Source: Synechococcaceae bacterium WBB_10_009
GTDB lineage: Bacteria > Cyanobacteriota > Cyanobacteriia > PCC-6307 > Cyanobiaceae
DNA length: 13,451 nucleotides
Direction of reading: 5' to 3'
Assembly: GCA_010030955.1 (NCBI GenBank)
Contig: RHBP01000032.1
Location: forward strand, 1-13,451
Shown here: piece after piece, positions 6,984-13,329 of the stretch
How the letters are laid out: the number at the start of each line of letters is the position of its first letter
Numbering within the stretch: position 1 is the first letter of the stretch
Made by a program: the position numbers and the translations under genes
The notes under the pieces: model-generated
Database searches by the model: none
What the model was told of the DNA's origin: nothing
What the model saw: only the letters and a program-made list of their open reading frames with translations

Positions 6984-7878
6984 TCAACGCTCCGAACGGC
7001 CGCTCTGGCCGCTGCCGCTCAGCCAGCTCTCGAGGCCTTCCCCCAGGAAGGAAAGCCCCAGCACCAACACAAACATCGCCACGCCGGGGTAGAGGGCGGT
7101 CCACCAGATGCCGGTGGGCAGGGCGCTGAGGGCCTGCTGCAGATCACTGCCCCACTCGGGCACCGTTTCGGGCAGCCCCAGCCCCAGGAATCCCAACCCG
7201 CCCAACACCAACACCGCATCGGCGGCATTGAGGGTGAGCAACACAGGCACCGAAGTGATCACGTTGCGAAACAGATAGCGCCGCAGGATCCACACCGGCC
7301 CCGCCCCAAGCGAGCGGGCCGCCTCCACAAACAGCTCGGCCTTCACCTGGGCGGTTTGGTTGCGCACCACGCGGAAGTACTGCGGCACGTAGACAACACA
7401 CAGGGCCGCGGCGGCATTGGGCAGCCCCTTCCCCAGCAGAAACGCCAACACCACCGACAGCAACAGCACCGGCAGGGTGTAGAGGGTGTCCATCAGCAAC
7501 ACCAACAGCCGATCCAGCCATCCCCCCACCGCTGAGCATGCCCAGGGGCACGCCGATCACCAGGGCTGACACCAACGCAAGCACCACCACCTGCAGCGCC
7601 ACACCACTGCCGGCCAGGGTGCGGCTGCACACGTCGCGCCCCAAACGGTCCGTACCGCACCAGTGCTGCCAGGAGGGGGCGGCGTAGATGGGGTTGTCGA
7701 GGCCGGCGTTGACATCCGGGAGCAGCCCCAGGTGGGTGAACAGTGGCGTGAGCAGCGCCATCAGGGCGTACACCAGCACGATCACCACACCCCAGCGGGC
7801 CATGCGGCCGGCGAGGGTGCGGGGCCTGACCCCCAACAAACGGGACACCAATGACGGGCTGACTGGAGTGGATGCCAT
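6984..7878 (-). pseudogene. DppC/OppC-type ABC transporter permease, interrupted by a frameshift at a G6 run
   Basis: The two halves lie in different frames. The upstream half begins at ATG 7878 and encodes the OppC_N-type region: a membrane segment at about 27-47, CGTDRLGRDVCSR (74-86), and a second segment ending in VPLGMLSG. The frame then runs into unrelated sequence. Homology resumes in the +1 frame at GGWLDRLLVLLMDTLYTLP, continues through the EAA loop EAARSLGAGPVWILRRYLFRN, and stops at 6984. The break coincides with six G at 7527-7522 (written C6 on the + strand). The span is 895 nt, one more than a multiple of three; losing one G gives about 297 residues, normal for the family. Relatives move peptides or nickel as part of a five-protein importer. 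No partner subunits are in the window. A sequencing error or transcriptional slippage is possible. Confidence 0.85.
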
Positions 7879-7932
7879 GGGGCTTCACGTTGGCAGACAT
7901 TCGCTCAGGCGCCAAACCCAAGCTGCCTATGC

Positions 7933-7938
7933 AGGGGA
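7933..7938 (+). promoter_or_regulatory. Shine-Dalgarno of the + strand pilin gene
   Basis: AGGGGA ends seven bases before ATG 7946. It is one of the few clear ribosome binding sites in the window and favours that start over the in-frame ATGs at 7970 and 7976. The 67-base spacer between the divergent permease and pilin genes holds no promoter I can call confidently. Confidence 0.5.
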
Positions 7939-7945
7939 ACCCTGA

Positions 7946-8398
7946 ATGGGTCCTCCGTTCTCAGGGTCCATGGCCATGTCCACCCTTCGACCACCATCGG
8001 CATCCGCCGGTTTCAGCTTGGTGGAGCTGATGATTGCCGTGGCGATTGTCGGCATCCTCACCGCCATCGCGCTACCCAACCTCGCCCGCCAAACCGACAA
8101 GGCCAAAGCCAGCGAGGCCAAGATCTTGGCCAGCGCGGCGGCCAAAGAGGCGCAGATCGCCTGGTCGGAAAACGGCCGCGACGGCCTCGATCTTTGGATG
8201 AATGAGCAGTGCCCCGCGGCGACCCGTCAGTTCGGATTCGCCTGCAGCATTGCCAGCGACACCGATGCACGGATCACCGCCACCGGCAGCAGCAGCTCCG
8301 GTGGGCTGGCGGGCCAAACCATCACCGCCAAGGTGAATCCCTCCCAGGGGGGTGAGGTGCTGTTCTGCGGGAGCGCACCAGGGATGGGCAGCTGCTGA
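7946..8398 (+). CDS. Type IV pilin (major-pilin-like, prepilin N-terminal cleavage/methylation domain)
   Basis: This 150-residue prepilin should be cleaved after Gly22, leaving a 128-residue pilin that begins FSLVELMIAVAIVGIL, with the conserved Glu at position +5 and a helix running to ALPNLARQTDKAKASEAK. A globular C-terminal domain follows with Cys89, Cys100, Cys141 and Cys150, probably in disulfides. Membrane insertion and processing by PilD and assembly by a type IV pilus or related machine are expected, but none of those genes is in the window. ATG 7946 has a good Shine-Dalgarno and gives a 22-residue leader; ATG 7970 or 7976 would give 14 or 12 residues. The gene is divergent from the broken permease and convergent with the minor pilin operon. 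Confidence 0.92.
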   Translation: MGPPFSGSMAMSTLRPPSASAGFSLVELMIAVAIVGILTAIALPNLARQTDKAKASEAKILASAAAKEAQIAWSENGRDGLDLWMNEQCPAATRQFGFACSIASDTDARITATGSSSSGGLAGQTITAKVNPSQGGEVLFCGSAPGMGSC

Positions 8399-8416
8399 AT
8401 CCCGCGGTGCCATTCA

Positions 8417-8437
8417 GGGGGGCCTCAGGGTCCCCCC
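8417..8437. terminator. Possible G6/C6 hairpin between convergent pilin genes
   Basis: GGGGGG at 8417-8422 and CCCCCC at 8432-8437 can pair across a nine-base loop, just past the stop of the + strand pilin and at the very end of the - strand minor pilin gene. There is no T-run on either side, so intrinsic termination is uncertain. It may instead act as a 3'-end stabilising hairpin for both messages. Confidence 0.3.
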
Positions 8438-9081
8438 ACCAAGGTGCTGGAAACGATGCGCTGCGGCTGGCGGCCCGGCCCAGCCGCAAACTCCTGCACC
8501 AACCGCAGCGCCAAGAGCCCCGCCTCAGGGCTGAGGCAGGCGGCCAAGCCCAGGCGGGTTGTGCCCCCCAGTTCAATGGCCGAGGCTTCACTCGAGGGCA
8601 GCAGCTCTCCGCAGCGGAGCCATGGGGCTGCAGCTGCGGGCAACCCATCGATCACCACGCGGTTCTGCGCTGGACCGGCGGCGCTGAGCTGGCCGTTGAG
8701 CCCGTAGGCGGGGCCGCAGCGCATCAGCACCTGGCCGCGCCAGATGGCGCTGGGGGCGGCACCCACCGAGTAGGTGATCGCCCCGGCGGCGGTGCTCAGG
8801 TGCAGCACCGGTTGGCGGCCGGCCAGGCTGCAAGCGTGGACCTCCAGCTGCGGGGTGTCGCTCACCGCCGTGGCCAGGGCCACCTCCGCCTTCACCAACG
8901 CCAAGGCGCGGCGCTGCACCGCCCGCTCCCGCAGCAGCCGTGCCAGCCGCTGGCCGTTTTGGCCTTCGTCGATCAGCCCCTGCAGCATCAGGCCACTGAG
9001 CACCACCCCCAGCCCAAGGGCCAGCAGCAACTCCAGCAGGGAGAACCCCGCCTCAGCCTCAACGTTGGGGGTCGGCTTCAC
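8425..9081 (-). CDS. Minor pseudopilin with prepilin N-terminus (PilW/PulJ-like)
   Basis: This 218-residue prepilin has a 12-residue leader ending in Gly12. The mature N-terminus is FSLLELLLALGLGVVLSGL, with the +5 Glu at residue 17, followed by a helix rich in Arg and Gln and a large beta-rich domain. Four cysteines lie in HACSLAG, LMRCGPAYG, WLRCGELLP and AACLSPE. Length and position at the end of a minor pilin operon resemble PilW/PulJ-type subunits, but sequence alone does not prove that assignment. The start is GTG 9081, preceded by a purine-rich GGGGGGAAGG and overlapping the end of the previous gene by 23 bases. It is the last gene of a four-gene unit. Confidence 0.85.
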   Translation of the reverse strand: MKPTPNVEAEAGFSLLELLLALGLGVVLSGLMLQGLIDEGQNGQRLARLLRERAVQRRALALVKAEVALATAVSDTPQLEVHACSLAGRQPVLHLSTAAGAITYSVGAAPSAIWRGQVLMRCGPAYGLNGQLSAAGPAQNRVVIDGLPAAAAPWLRCGELLPSSEASAIELGGTTRLGLAACLSPEAGLLALRLVQEFAAGPGRQPQRIVSSTLVGGP

Positions 9082-9574
9082 AACCTTCCCCCCGCTCGCG
9101 CCCCAGCCGGGTGATCCCCAGGGGCAGGGCCATCACCAGACAGCGGCGCAGATCCGTGCCCGCCGTGCGCAACACCACGGTGCCGGCATCGAGCACCAGC
9201 CCATTGGCCGTGAACCGCAGCACCGCCGGCAGGTTGTGCTCCACCTGCACCGCACCGCCGCCGATCGGCTCCTGCAGGGCCTCCAGGCTGCGCTGGCAGG
9301 GGGGCAGGCTGCCGGCGGCCGGCGGGCCCCAGCCGCTGCCATCGGGGCCGGCCCGCAGGCTGAGCCCGCAGGGTTGACCCCGCTGCTGCGCCTCCGCCCG
9401 GGCCCGCTGGATGCCCTGATCCAGCCGTCGCAGGGCCGCCTCCAGCCGTTGGCGCGCCAGCGATTCATGGCCACCGCCCACACCCAGCGCCGCCAGCACA
9501 CCCAGCAGCGCGATCGCCACCAACAGCTCCGGCAGGGAGAAGCCCGCTGCAGCATTGCCCCGGTGCCGCCCCAT
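9059..9574 (-). CDS. Minor pseudopilin, GspH/FimT-like
   Basis: This 171-residue prepilin has leader MGRHRGNAAAG, a cleavage site after Gly11, and mature sequence FSLPELLVAIALLGVLAALG with the +5 Glu at residue 16. The next segment (ARQRLEAALRRLDQGIQRARAEAQQRG, split around 41-67) and PCGLSLRAG are typical of GspH/FimT pseudopilins, which prime pilus or type II secretion pseudopilus assembly. ATG 9574 overlaps the TGA of the preceding gene by one base (TGATG), a tight translational coupling. A GTG one codon earlier (9577) is also in frame. The 3' end overlaps the next minor pilin gene. Confidence 0.85.
   Translation of the reverse strand: MGRHRGNAAAGFSLPELLVAIALLGVLAALGVGGGHESLARQRLEAALRRLDQGIQRARAEAQQRGQPCGLSLRAGPDGSGWGPPAAGSLPPCQRSLEALQEPIGGGAVQVEHNLPAVLRFTANGLVLDAGTVVLRTAGTDLRRCLVMALPLGITRLGRERGEGCEADPQR
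9510..9517. repeat. HIP1 octamer GCGATCGC
   Basis: An exact copy of the highly iterated palindrome of cyanobacteria lies inside the GspH-like gene, in the region encoding its hydrophobic N-terminus. Confidence 0.7.
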
Positions 9575-9984
9575 CACTCCAGCCCCTCCACCTGGCTATC
9601 GGTGAGGGCCCCTGCGGGGGTGCACAGCCCCAGGCCCGCCGCCGTGTACCAGCGGCGCCGCGGAGCCGGGTGGTCACCCCACTCCACCAGCAGCGCCGCA
9701 CCATCCGCCGACAGCTGCAGCTGCCGTTGCAACGCGGCGGCCGGCGGCAGGTGGGCGGCCTCCGCCAACAACTGTGCGGAGCTCACACAACCGGGTTGGC
9801 TGGCATCGGCCCCGAACCGCTGGCGCCAATGCCGCTGCAACAGCAACCGATCGCGATCGATCGCGTCCCGCTGCTGCAGACGCTGCTGTTGCAACGCGCT
9901 GCCAGCCGCCGCCTGACCCCAAAGCTGCAACGACCCCAGCGCCGCCGCCAAAAACACCGCCCCCGCCACCAACAGCTCCAGCAC
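9574..9984 (-). CDS. Minor pilin-like protein lacking a leader peptide and prepilin cleavage site
   Basis: The encoded 136 residues start at GTG 9984 as M-LELLVAGAVFLAAALGSLQ, the hydrophobic helix of a type IV pilin. Cys66 and Cys121 are in the C-terminal part. The codons just upstream read GGC-TGA-ACG-GTG-CTG-GAG, so the pilin motif G-F-T-V-L-E would be complete if the TGA were a Phe codon. That TGA is also the stop of the preceding gene, which is in the same frame. Only three bases separate the stop from the GTG, and the GGAG and G6 upstream could serve as a Shine-Dalgarno for reinitiation. As written, the product keeps Glu at pilin position +5 but has no leader and no Gly(-1), so PilD could not process it. 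It could be a decayed gene, a readthrough product or a sequence error. Confidence 0.72.
   Translation of the reverse strand: MLELLVAGAVFLAAALGSLQLWGQAAAGSALQQQRLQQRDAIDRDRLLLQRHWRQRFGADASQPGCVSSAQLLAEAAHLPPAAALQRQLQLSADGAALLVEWGDHPAPRRRWYTAAGLGLCTPAGALTDSQVEGLE
9852..9865. repeat. 14-base perfect palindrome CGCGATCGATCGCG
   Basis: This GATC-rich palindrome resembles two overlapping, slightly altered HIP1 elements. It lies in the coding region of the leaderless pilin-like gene, where it encodes part of an AIDRDR stretch. Confidence 0.5.
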
Positions 9985-9987
9985 CGT

Positions 9988-10398
9988 TCAGCCCCCCAGC
10001 TCCTGCAGACCGCCGGCCCCCAGCCGGTAGCCCCTCTGCAGGCCACCACCCGCCTGCTGCAACCACAATTCCGGTGCGACAAGGAGGGGATCCCAGCGGA
10101 TCAGCTCCACCGGGGAGCCATCCACGCTCCAACGGCGCAAGGGCTCAAGCGCCAGGCCCGCGGGGCAGGCCGGCGGCAACGCCTCCGGGTGCCATTCGCT
10201 TGATGGCAGCCCATACAAACAGGCATAGGGGCCCTGCAACTGGCCCAGCAGCCCCTGGGCAGCGGAGGCCAGCTGGTCCTCCGACCGCAGACGGCGCTGC
10301 TCAAGCGCCTGAACCTGCCGCCCCTGCAGCACCATCCCCTGCAGCGACAGGCTGCTGAGCAGCAGCACCAGGCTGCCCGCCAGGGCCAACGGCAACAT
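9988..10398 (-). CDS. Putative minor pilin-operon protein with N-terminal membrane helix (PilX-like)
   Basis: This 136-residue protein begins MLPLALAGSLVLLLSSLSLQ, a membrane helix directly at the N-terminus. An Arg/Gln-rich amphipathic helix follows (QGRQVQALEQRRLRSEDQLA), then a globular part with Cys60 and Cys78. It lacks the G-F-x3-E prepilin signature. Its overall build, and its place as first gene of the minor pilin operon, resemble PilX/GspK-position proteins, which often diverge in this motif. The identification rests mainly on context. The start is ATG 10398; no clear Shine-Dalgarno is visible. It ends in GGC-TGA, in the same frame as the next gene, three bases before that gene's GTG. 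Confidence 0.6.
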   Translation of the reverse strand: MLPLALAGSLVLLLSSLSLQGMVLQGRQVQALEQRRLRSEDQLASAAQGLLGQLQGPYACLYGLPSSEWHPEALPPACPAGLALEPLRRWSVDGSPVELIRWDPLLVAPELWLQQAGGGLQRGYRLGAGGLQELGG

Positions 10399-10438
10399 CG
10401 CTGCAACGGCACAGATGCCGCCAACATTCCCCAGCCCA

Positions 10439-10451
10439 GGCCCATTGGGCC
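10439..10451. repeat. Inverted repeat GGCCCA-T-TGGGCC between mnmA and the minor pilin operon
   Basis: Six-base arms flank a single central T within the 77-base gap after mnmA. No T-run follows on the - strand. It could be a short hairpin or a protein-binding site. Nothing else is recognisable in the gap. Confidence 0.35.
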
Positions 10452-10475
10452 GGCGGACGGCTCCCCAGACCCGCC

Positions 10476-11618
10476 TCAGCCCTGAATCAAACCGCCGCCC
10501 AGGAGGGTGTCGCCGGCGTAGAACACCGCCGCCTGGCCGGGGGTGATCGAAAACTGCTCCTCGGCGAACTGCAGGCGGCAGCGGTGCGGGCGTTGCGCCG
10601 CCGCATCCGCCTCGGTGGCGGGCAGGGGGGTCAGCAGCGCCGCCACCGGGGCACTGCGGTAACGCACCTGCACCTCCACCGGCAGCGGCGCCTCGGGGGC
10701 CTCCACCGACACCCAGTTCACGGCCCCCACCACCGCATCGGGGCGGGCCGCTTCGCGGCGGGGCGCCACCACCACACGGTTAAGGGCGCCATCGAGTTTC
10801 ACCACATGCAGCGGCTCGCTCCAGGCCACGCCCAGCCCCTTGCGCTGGCCGATGGTGAAGTGCTCGATGCCATCGTGCATCCCCAACACCTGGCCATCGC
10901 TCAGCACGATCTCCCCTTGGCGCGGCGGCAGGTAGGCATCGAGGAAGGCCTTCATCGAGCCGTGGTGATCCGCCAGGCAGAGGTCCTGGCTTTCCGGCTT
11001 CTCGGCGGTGCGCAGGCCATGGCGGGCCGCCTCGGCACGGGTGTCGGTTTTGGTGAGCTCCCCCAGGGGAAACACCAGGCGCCCCAGGGCGTCTTGCGGC
11101 AGGTCGTAGAGGAAATAGCTCTGGTCTTTCTGGCGGTCGAGGCCGCGCAGCAGCTGGTGGCGGCCGTTGGCACTGCGCTCGCCGTGCAGCACCCGGGCGT
11201 AGTGGCCGGTGGCGATGCGGCCGATGCCGCGCTCCTGCTCCGCCCAGGCGAGCATCGGGCCGAACTTCACCTCCCGGTTGCAACGGGAGCAGGGCAGCGG
11301 CGTGACGCCGGAGCCGTAGCCCTCCACCAGAAAATCAACGATCTGCGCCTTGAAGTGCTCGCGGAAATCCACCACGTGGTGGGGCACCCCCAGCTGCTCG
11401 CAGATGCCGGCGGCATCCACCAGCCCTTCGGCGCAGCAGGCCCCTTTGCCACTCATCAACCAAAGGGTGAGGCCCTCCACCTGCCAACCCGCCTCCACCA
11501 GCAGGGCCGCCGTGAGCGAACTGTCCACCCCGCCCGAGAGGCCGACCGCCACGCGGTGTTCACCGGGCCAGCTGGCCAGGCGCTCCAGGGCCCTGCCCCC
11601 GGCCGGGGTGGCCGCCAC
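10476..11618 (-). CDS. mnmA: tRNA-specific 2-thiouridylase MnmA
   Basis: The enzyme thiolates U34 of Lys, Glu and Gln tRNAs, activating the uridine with ATP. It has 380 residues from the start used. The PP-loop GLSGGVDSS is at 26-34. The nucleophile Cys113 sits in PLPCSRCNREVKFGP, aligned with Cys102 of the E. coli enzyme. ATGHYAR is at 137-143, DQSYFL at 165-170, and the persulfide-carrying Cys214 is in ESQDLC. FTIGQRKGLG opens the central domain. A C-terminal beta-barrel ends in GDTLLGGGLIQG. CCAEGLVDAA near residues 61-70 is a feature I associate with cyanobacterial MnmA. The start GTG 11618 gives an N-terminus like picocyanobacterial relatives (ATPAG); TTG 11660 would add 14 residues. The gene is divergent from nnr and upstream of the minor pilin operon on the same strand. 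Confidence 0.95.
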   Translation of the reverse strand: MAATPAGGRALERLASWPGEHRVAVGLSGGVDSSLTAALLVEAGWQVEGLTLWLMSGKGACCAEGLVDAAGICEQLGVPHHVVDFREHFKAQIVDFLVEGYGSGVTPLPCSRCNREVKFGPMLAWAEQERGIGRIATGHYARVLHGERSANGRHQLLRGLDRQKDQSYFLYDLPQDALGRLVFPLGELTKTDTRAEAARHGLRTAEKPESQDLCLADHHGSMKAFLDAYLPPRQGEIVLSDGQVLGMHDGIEHFTIGQRKGLGVAWSEPLHVVKLDGALNRVVVAPRREAARPDAVVGAVNWVSVEAPEAPLPVEVQVRYRSAPVAALLTPLPATEADAAAQRPHRCRLQFAEEQFSITPGQAAVFYAGDTLLGGGLIQG

Positions 11619-11703
11619 GGAGGGGTCGGCCGCAGCGGGAATCGCGGAGAAGGTGGCCAAACGGGGCGGGGGAGCCGGCCCTGCGGCCGGATCTGCAGCT
11701 TGT

Positions 11704-11716
11704 TTCCATCATGGAA
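11704..11716. promoter_or_regulatory. 13-base palindrome TTCCAT-C-ATGGAA at the nnr start
   Basis: A perfect inverted repeat with a one-base centre ends two bases before the GTG start of nnr, in the roughly 100-base spacer shared with divergent mnmA. Its right arm contains the GGAA that would be the only Shine-Dalgarno for nnr. An operator or translational control role is possible but unproven; no promoter boxes are convincing. Confidence 0.35.
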
Positions 11717-11718
11717 CC

Positions 11719-13329
11719 GTGAGCGCCACACCTGTTTTGCCCGCCCCCGCCTGGCCCGCCCGCGACGGCGACCATCTGCTGGTGAGCGCCGCCCAGATGG
11801 GTGCGCTGGAGGCCCAGCTGTTCGCCAGCGGGCTGCCGGTGGAAGCGCTGATGGAAAAGGCGGCCCTGGCGGTGGTGCGCCGGCTGCAGCAACCCGATTG
11901 GTGGCCGCAACTGCAAGAGCGGGGAGCCCTGGTGCTGGTGGGGCCCGGCCACAACGGCGGCGATGGCCTGGTGGTGGCCCGCGAGCTGCACCTGGCGGGG
12001 CTCAGCGTGCGCACCTGGAGCCCGTTTGAGCACCACAAACCGCTCACCGCCGCCCACCGGCGCCATGCCCAATGGCTCGGCATCCCGGAGCTCAGCGGCC
12101 CCCCTGACCCGGCCGATGGCGCCATCTGGATCGATGCCCTGTTCGGCATCGGCCAGAGCCGCGCCCCAGGCGAGCCGCTGGAAACCCTGTTGGAGCAGCG
12201 CCAACAGCAGCAGCCCGGCCTGCTGATCGCCATCGATGGCCCCACCGGCCTTTGCGCCAACAGCGGCCAGCCCCTCGGCCGCGGCACCGCCAGCGCCGGC
12301 CTCACCCTGGCCATCGGCCTGGTCAAACAGGGCTGGCTGCAGGATCCGGCCCTGCGGTGGCTGGGGCAGCTGGAGCGGCTGGAGCTGGGGTTGTCCAAGG
12401 CGCTGCTGCACACCCTGCCGGCATCGCAACCGCTGGCCCTGCACCCGGGCGACCTGGCCGAGCCGGCCGCGCCCCCCTGGCCCCGGCTCAATCCGGCGGC
12501 GTCGAAATACCAACGGGGCCGGCTGCTGGTGATCGCCGGCAGCGGCGCCTACCGCGGGGCGGCAGCCTTGGCCCTGCAGGGCGCCAGCGCCAGTGGCTGC
12601 GGCAGCCTGCGGACCGCCCTGCCCGCGGCGGTGGCCCAACACCTCTGGAGCCTGCAGCCCCAGGTGGTGCTCAGCGCCGCCCTGCCGGACAACGGCAGCG
12701 GCGGCCTGGCCCTGGGGGAGCTGCCGCAGGACGCCCTGGAGCGCCTGGATGCGGTGGTGCTCGGGCCGGGCCTCGGGGATGCCGATGACGGCCCCGCCGA
12801 GCGGGCCACCTGGCAGCGGCTGCAGGCCTTCACCGGGCTGCTGCTGCTGGATGCCGATGGGCTCAACCGCCTGGCGCCGCAGCAGCCGCTGGCCTGGCTG
12901 CGGGGGCGGGGCGGCCCCACCTGGCTGACCCCACACCACGGCGAATTCAAGCGGTTGTTTCCGCAATGGGCGGAGCTGCCACCCCTGCAGGCGGCCAGCC
13001 ACGCCGCTGCGCAGAGCAGCGGCCAGCACCCCTGCGGCCTGCTGCTCAAGGGGGCCCGCAGCGTGGTGGCCGCCGCCGATGGCCGCCGCTGGCAGCTCAG
13101 CCAGGCCAGCCCCGCGGCGGCACGCACCGGCCTCGGAGATGTGCTGGCGGGCTACGCCGGCGGATTGGCCGCACGGGGCTTGGCGGCCGGTGGCAACGCC
13201 GATGCCAGCCTGCTGGCGCTGGCGGCCTTGGCCCACGGGTGCGCCGGCAGCCGCGCGGCCGCACAGCACGGCGCCGGCGGCGCCACACCAACGGCCGTTG
13301 CCGAAATGTTGTGTGCAATTACGCAATAA
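11719..13329 (+). CDS. nnr: Bifunctional NAD(P)H-hydrate repair enzyme Nnr (epimerase NnrE + ADP/ATP-dependent dehydratase NnrD)
   Basis: This 536-residue fusion repairs hydrated NADH and NADPH. The N-terminal YjeF_N epimerase domain (about 15-235) has LVGPGHNGGDGLVVAREL at 73-90, IDALFGIGQSR at 138-148 and LLIAIDGPTGL at 168-178, supplying the Asn/Asp substrate- and K+-site residues. The C-terminal ribokinase-like dehydratase domain (about 255-536) has IAGSGAYRGAA at 272-282, VLGPGLG at 347-353, LDADGLN at 377-383, TPHHGEFKRL at 404-413, LLKGARSVV at 442-450 and RTGLGDVLAGYAGG at 469-482. The last replaces the usual GTGD with GLGD but keeps the catalytic Asp. The start GTG 11719 is the only sensible one before the conserved N-terminus. 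The gene is divergent from mnmA. Confidence 0.94.
   Translation: MSATPVLPAPAWPARDGDHLLVSAAQMGALEAQLFASGLPVEALMEKAALAVVRRLQQPDWWPQLQERGALVLVGPGHNGGDGLVVARELHLAGLSVRTWSPFEHHKPLTAAHRRHAQWLGIPELSGPPDPADGAIWIDALFGIGQSRAPGEPLETLLEQRQQQQPGLLIAIDGPTGLCANSGQPLGRGTASAGLTLAIGLVKQGWLQDPALRWLGQLERLELGLSKALLHTLPASQPLALHPGDLAEPAAPPWPRLNPAASKYQRGRLLVIAGSGAYRGAAALALQGASASGCGSLRTALPAAVAQHLWSLQPQVVLSAALPDNGSGGLALGELPQDALERLDAVVLGPGLGDADDGPAERATWQRLQAFTGLLLLDADGLNRLAPQQPLAWLRGRGGPTWLTPHHGEFKRLFPQWAELPPLQAASHAAAQSSGQHPCGLLLKGARSVVAAADGRRWQLSQASPAAARTGLGDVLAGYAGGLAARGLAAGGNADASLLALAALAHGCAGSRAAAQHGAGGATPTAVAEMLCAITQ

Noticed and set aside
7522..7527. Programmed ribosomal frameshifting in the permease
   Set aside because: The required change is +1 at GGG-GGG-ATG, with no slow codon, stop codon or stimulatory structure that I can see. 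A mutation, read error or polymerase slippage is simpler.
9988..9990. Selenocysteine insertion at the TGA between the two pilin-operon ORFs
   Set aside because: No SECIS-like hairpin is apparent just after the codon, the expected residue is Phe rather than Cys, and the group is not known for selenoproteins.
10439..10451. Rho-independent terminator after mnmA
   Set aside because: The arms are only six bases with a one-base centre, and no T-run follows on the - strand.
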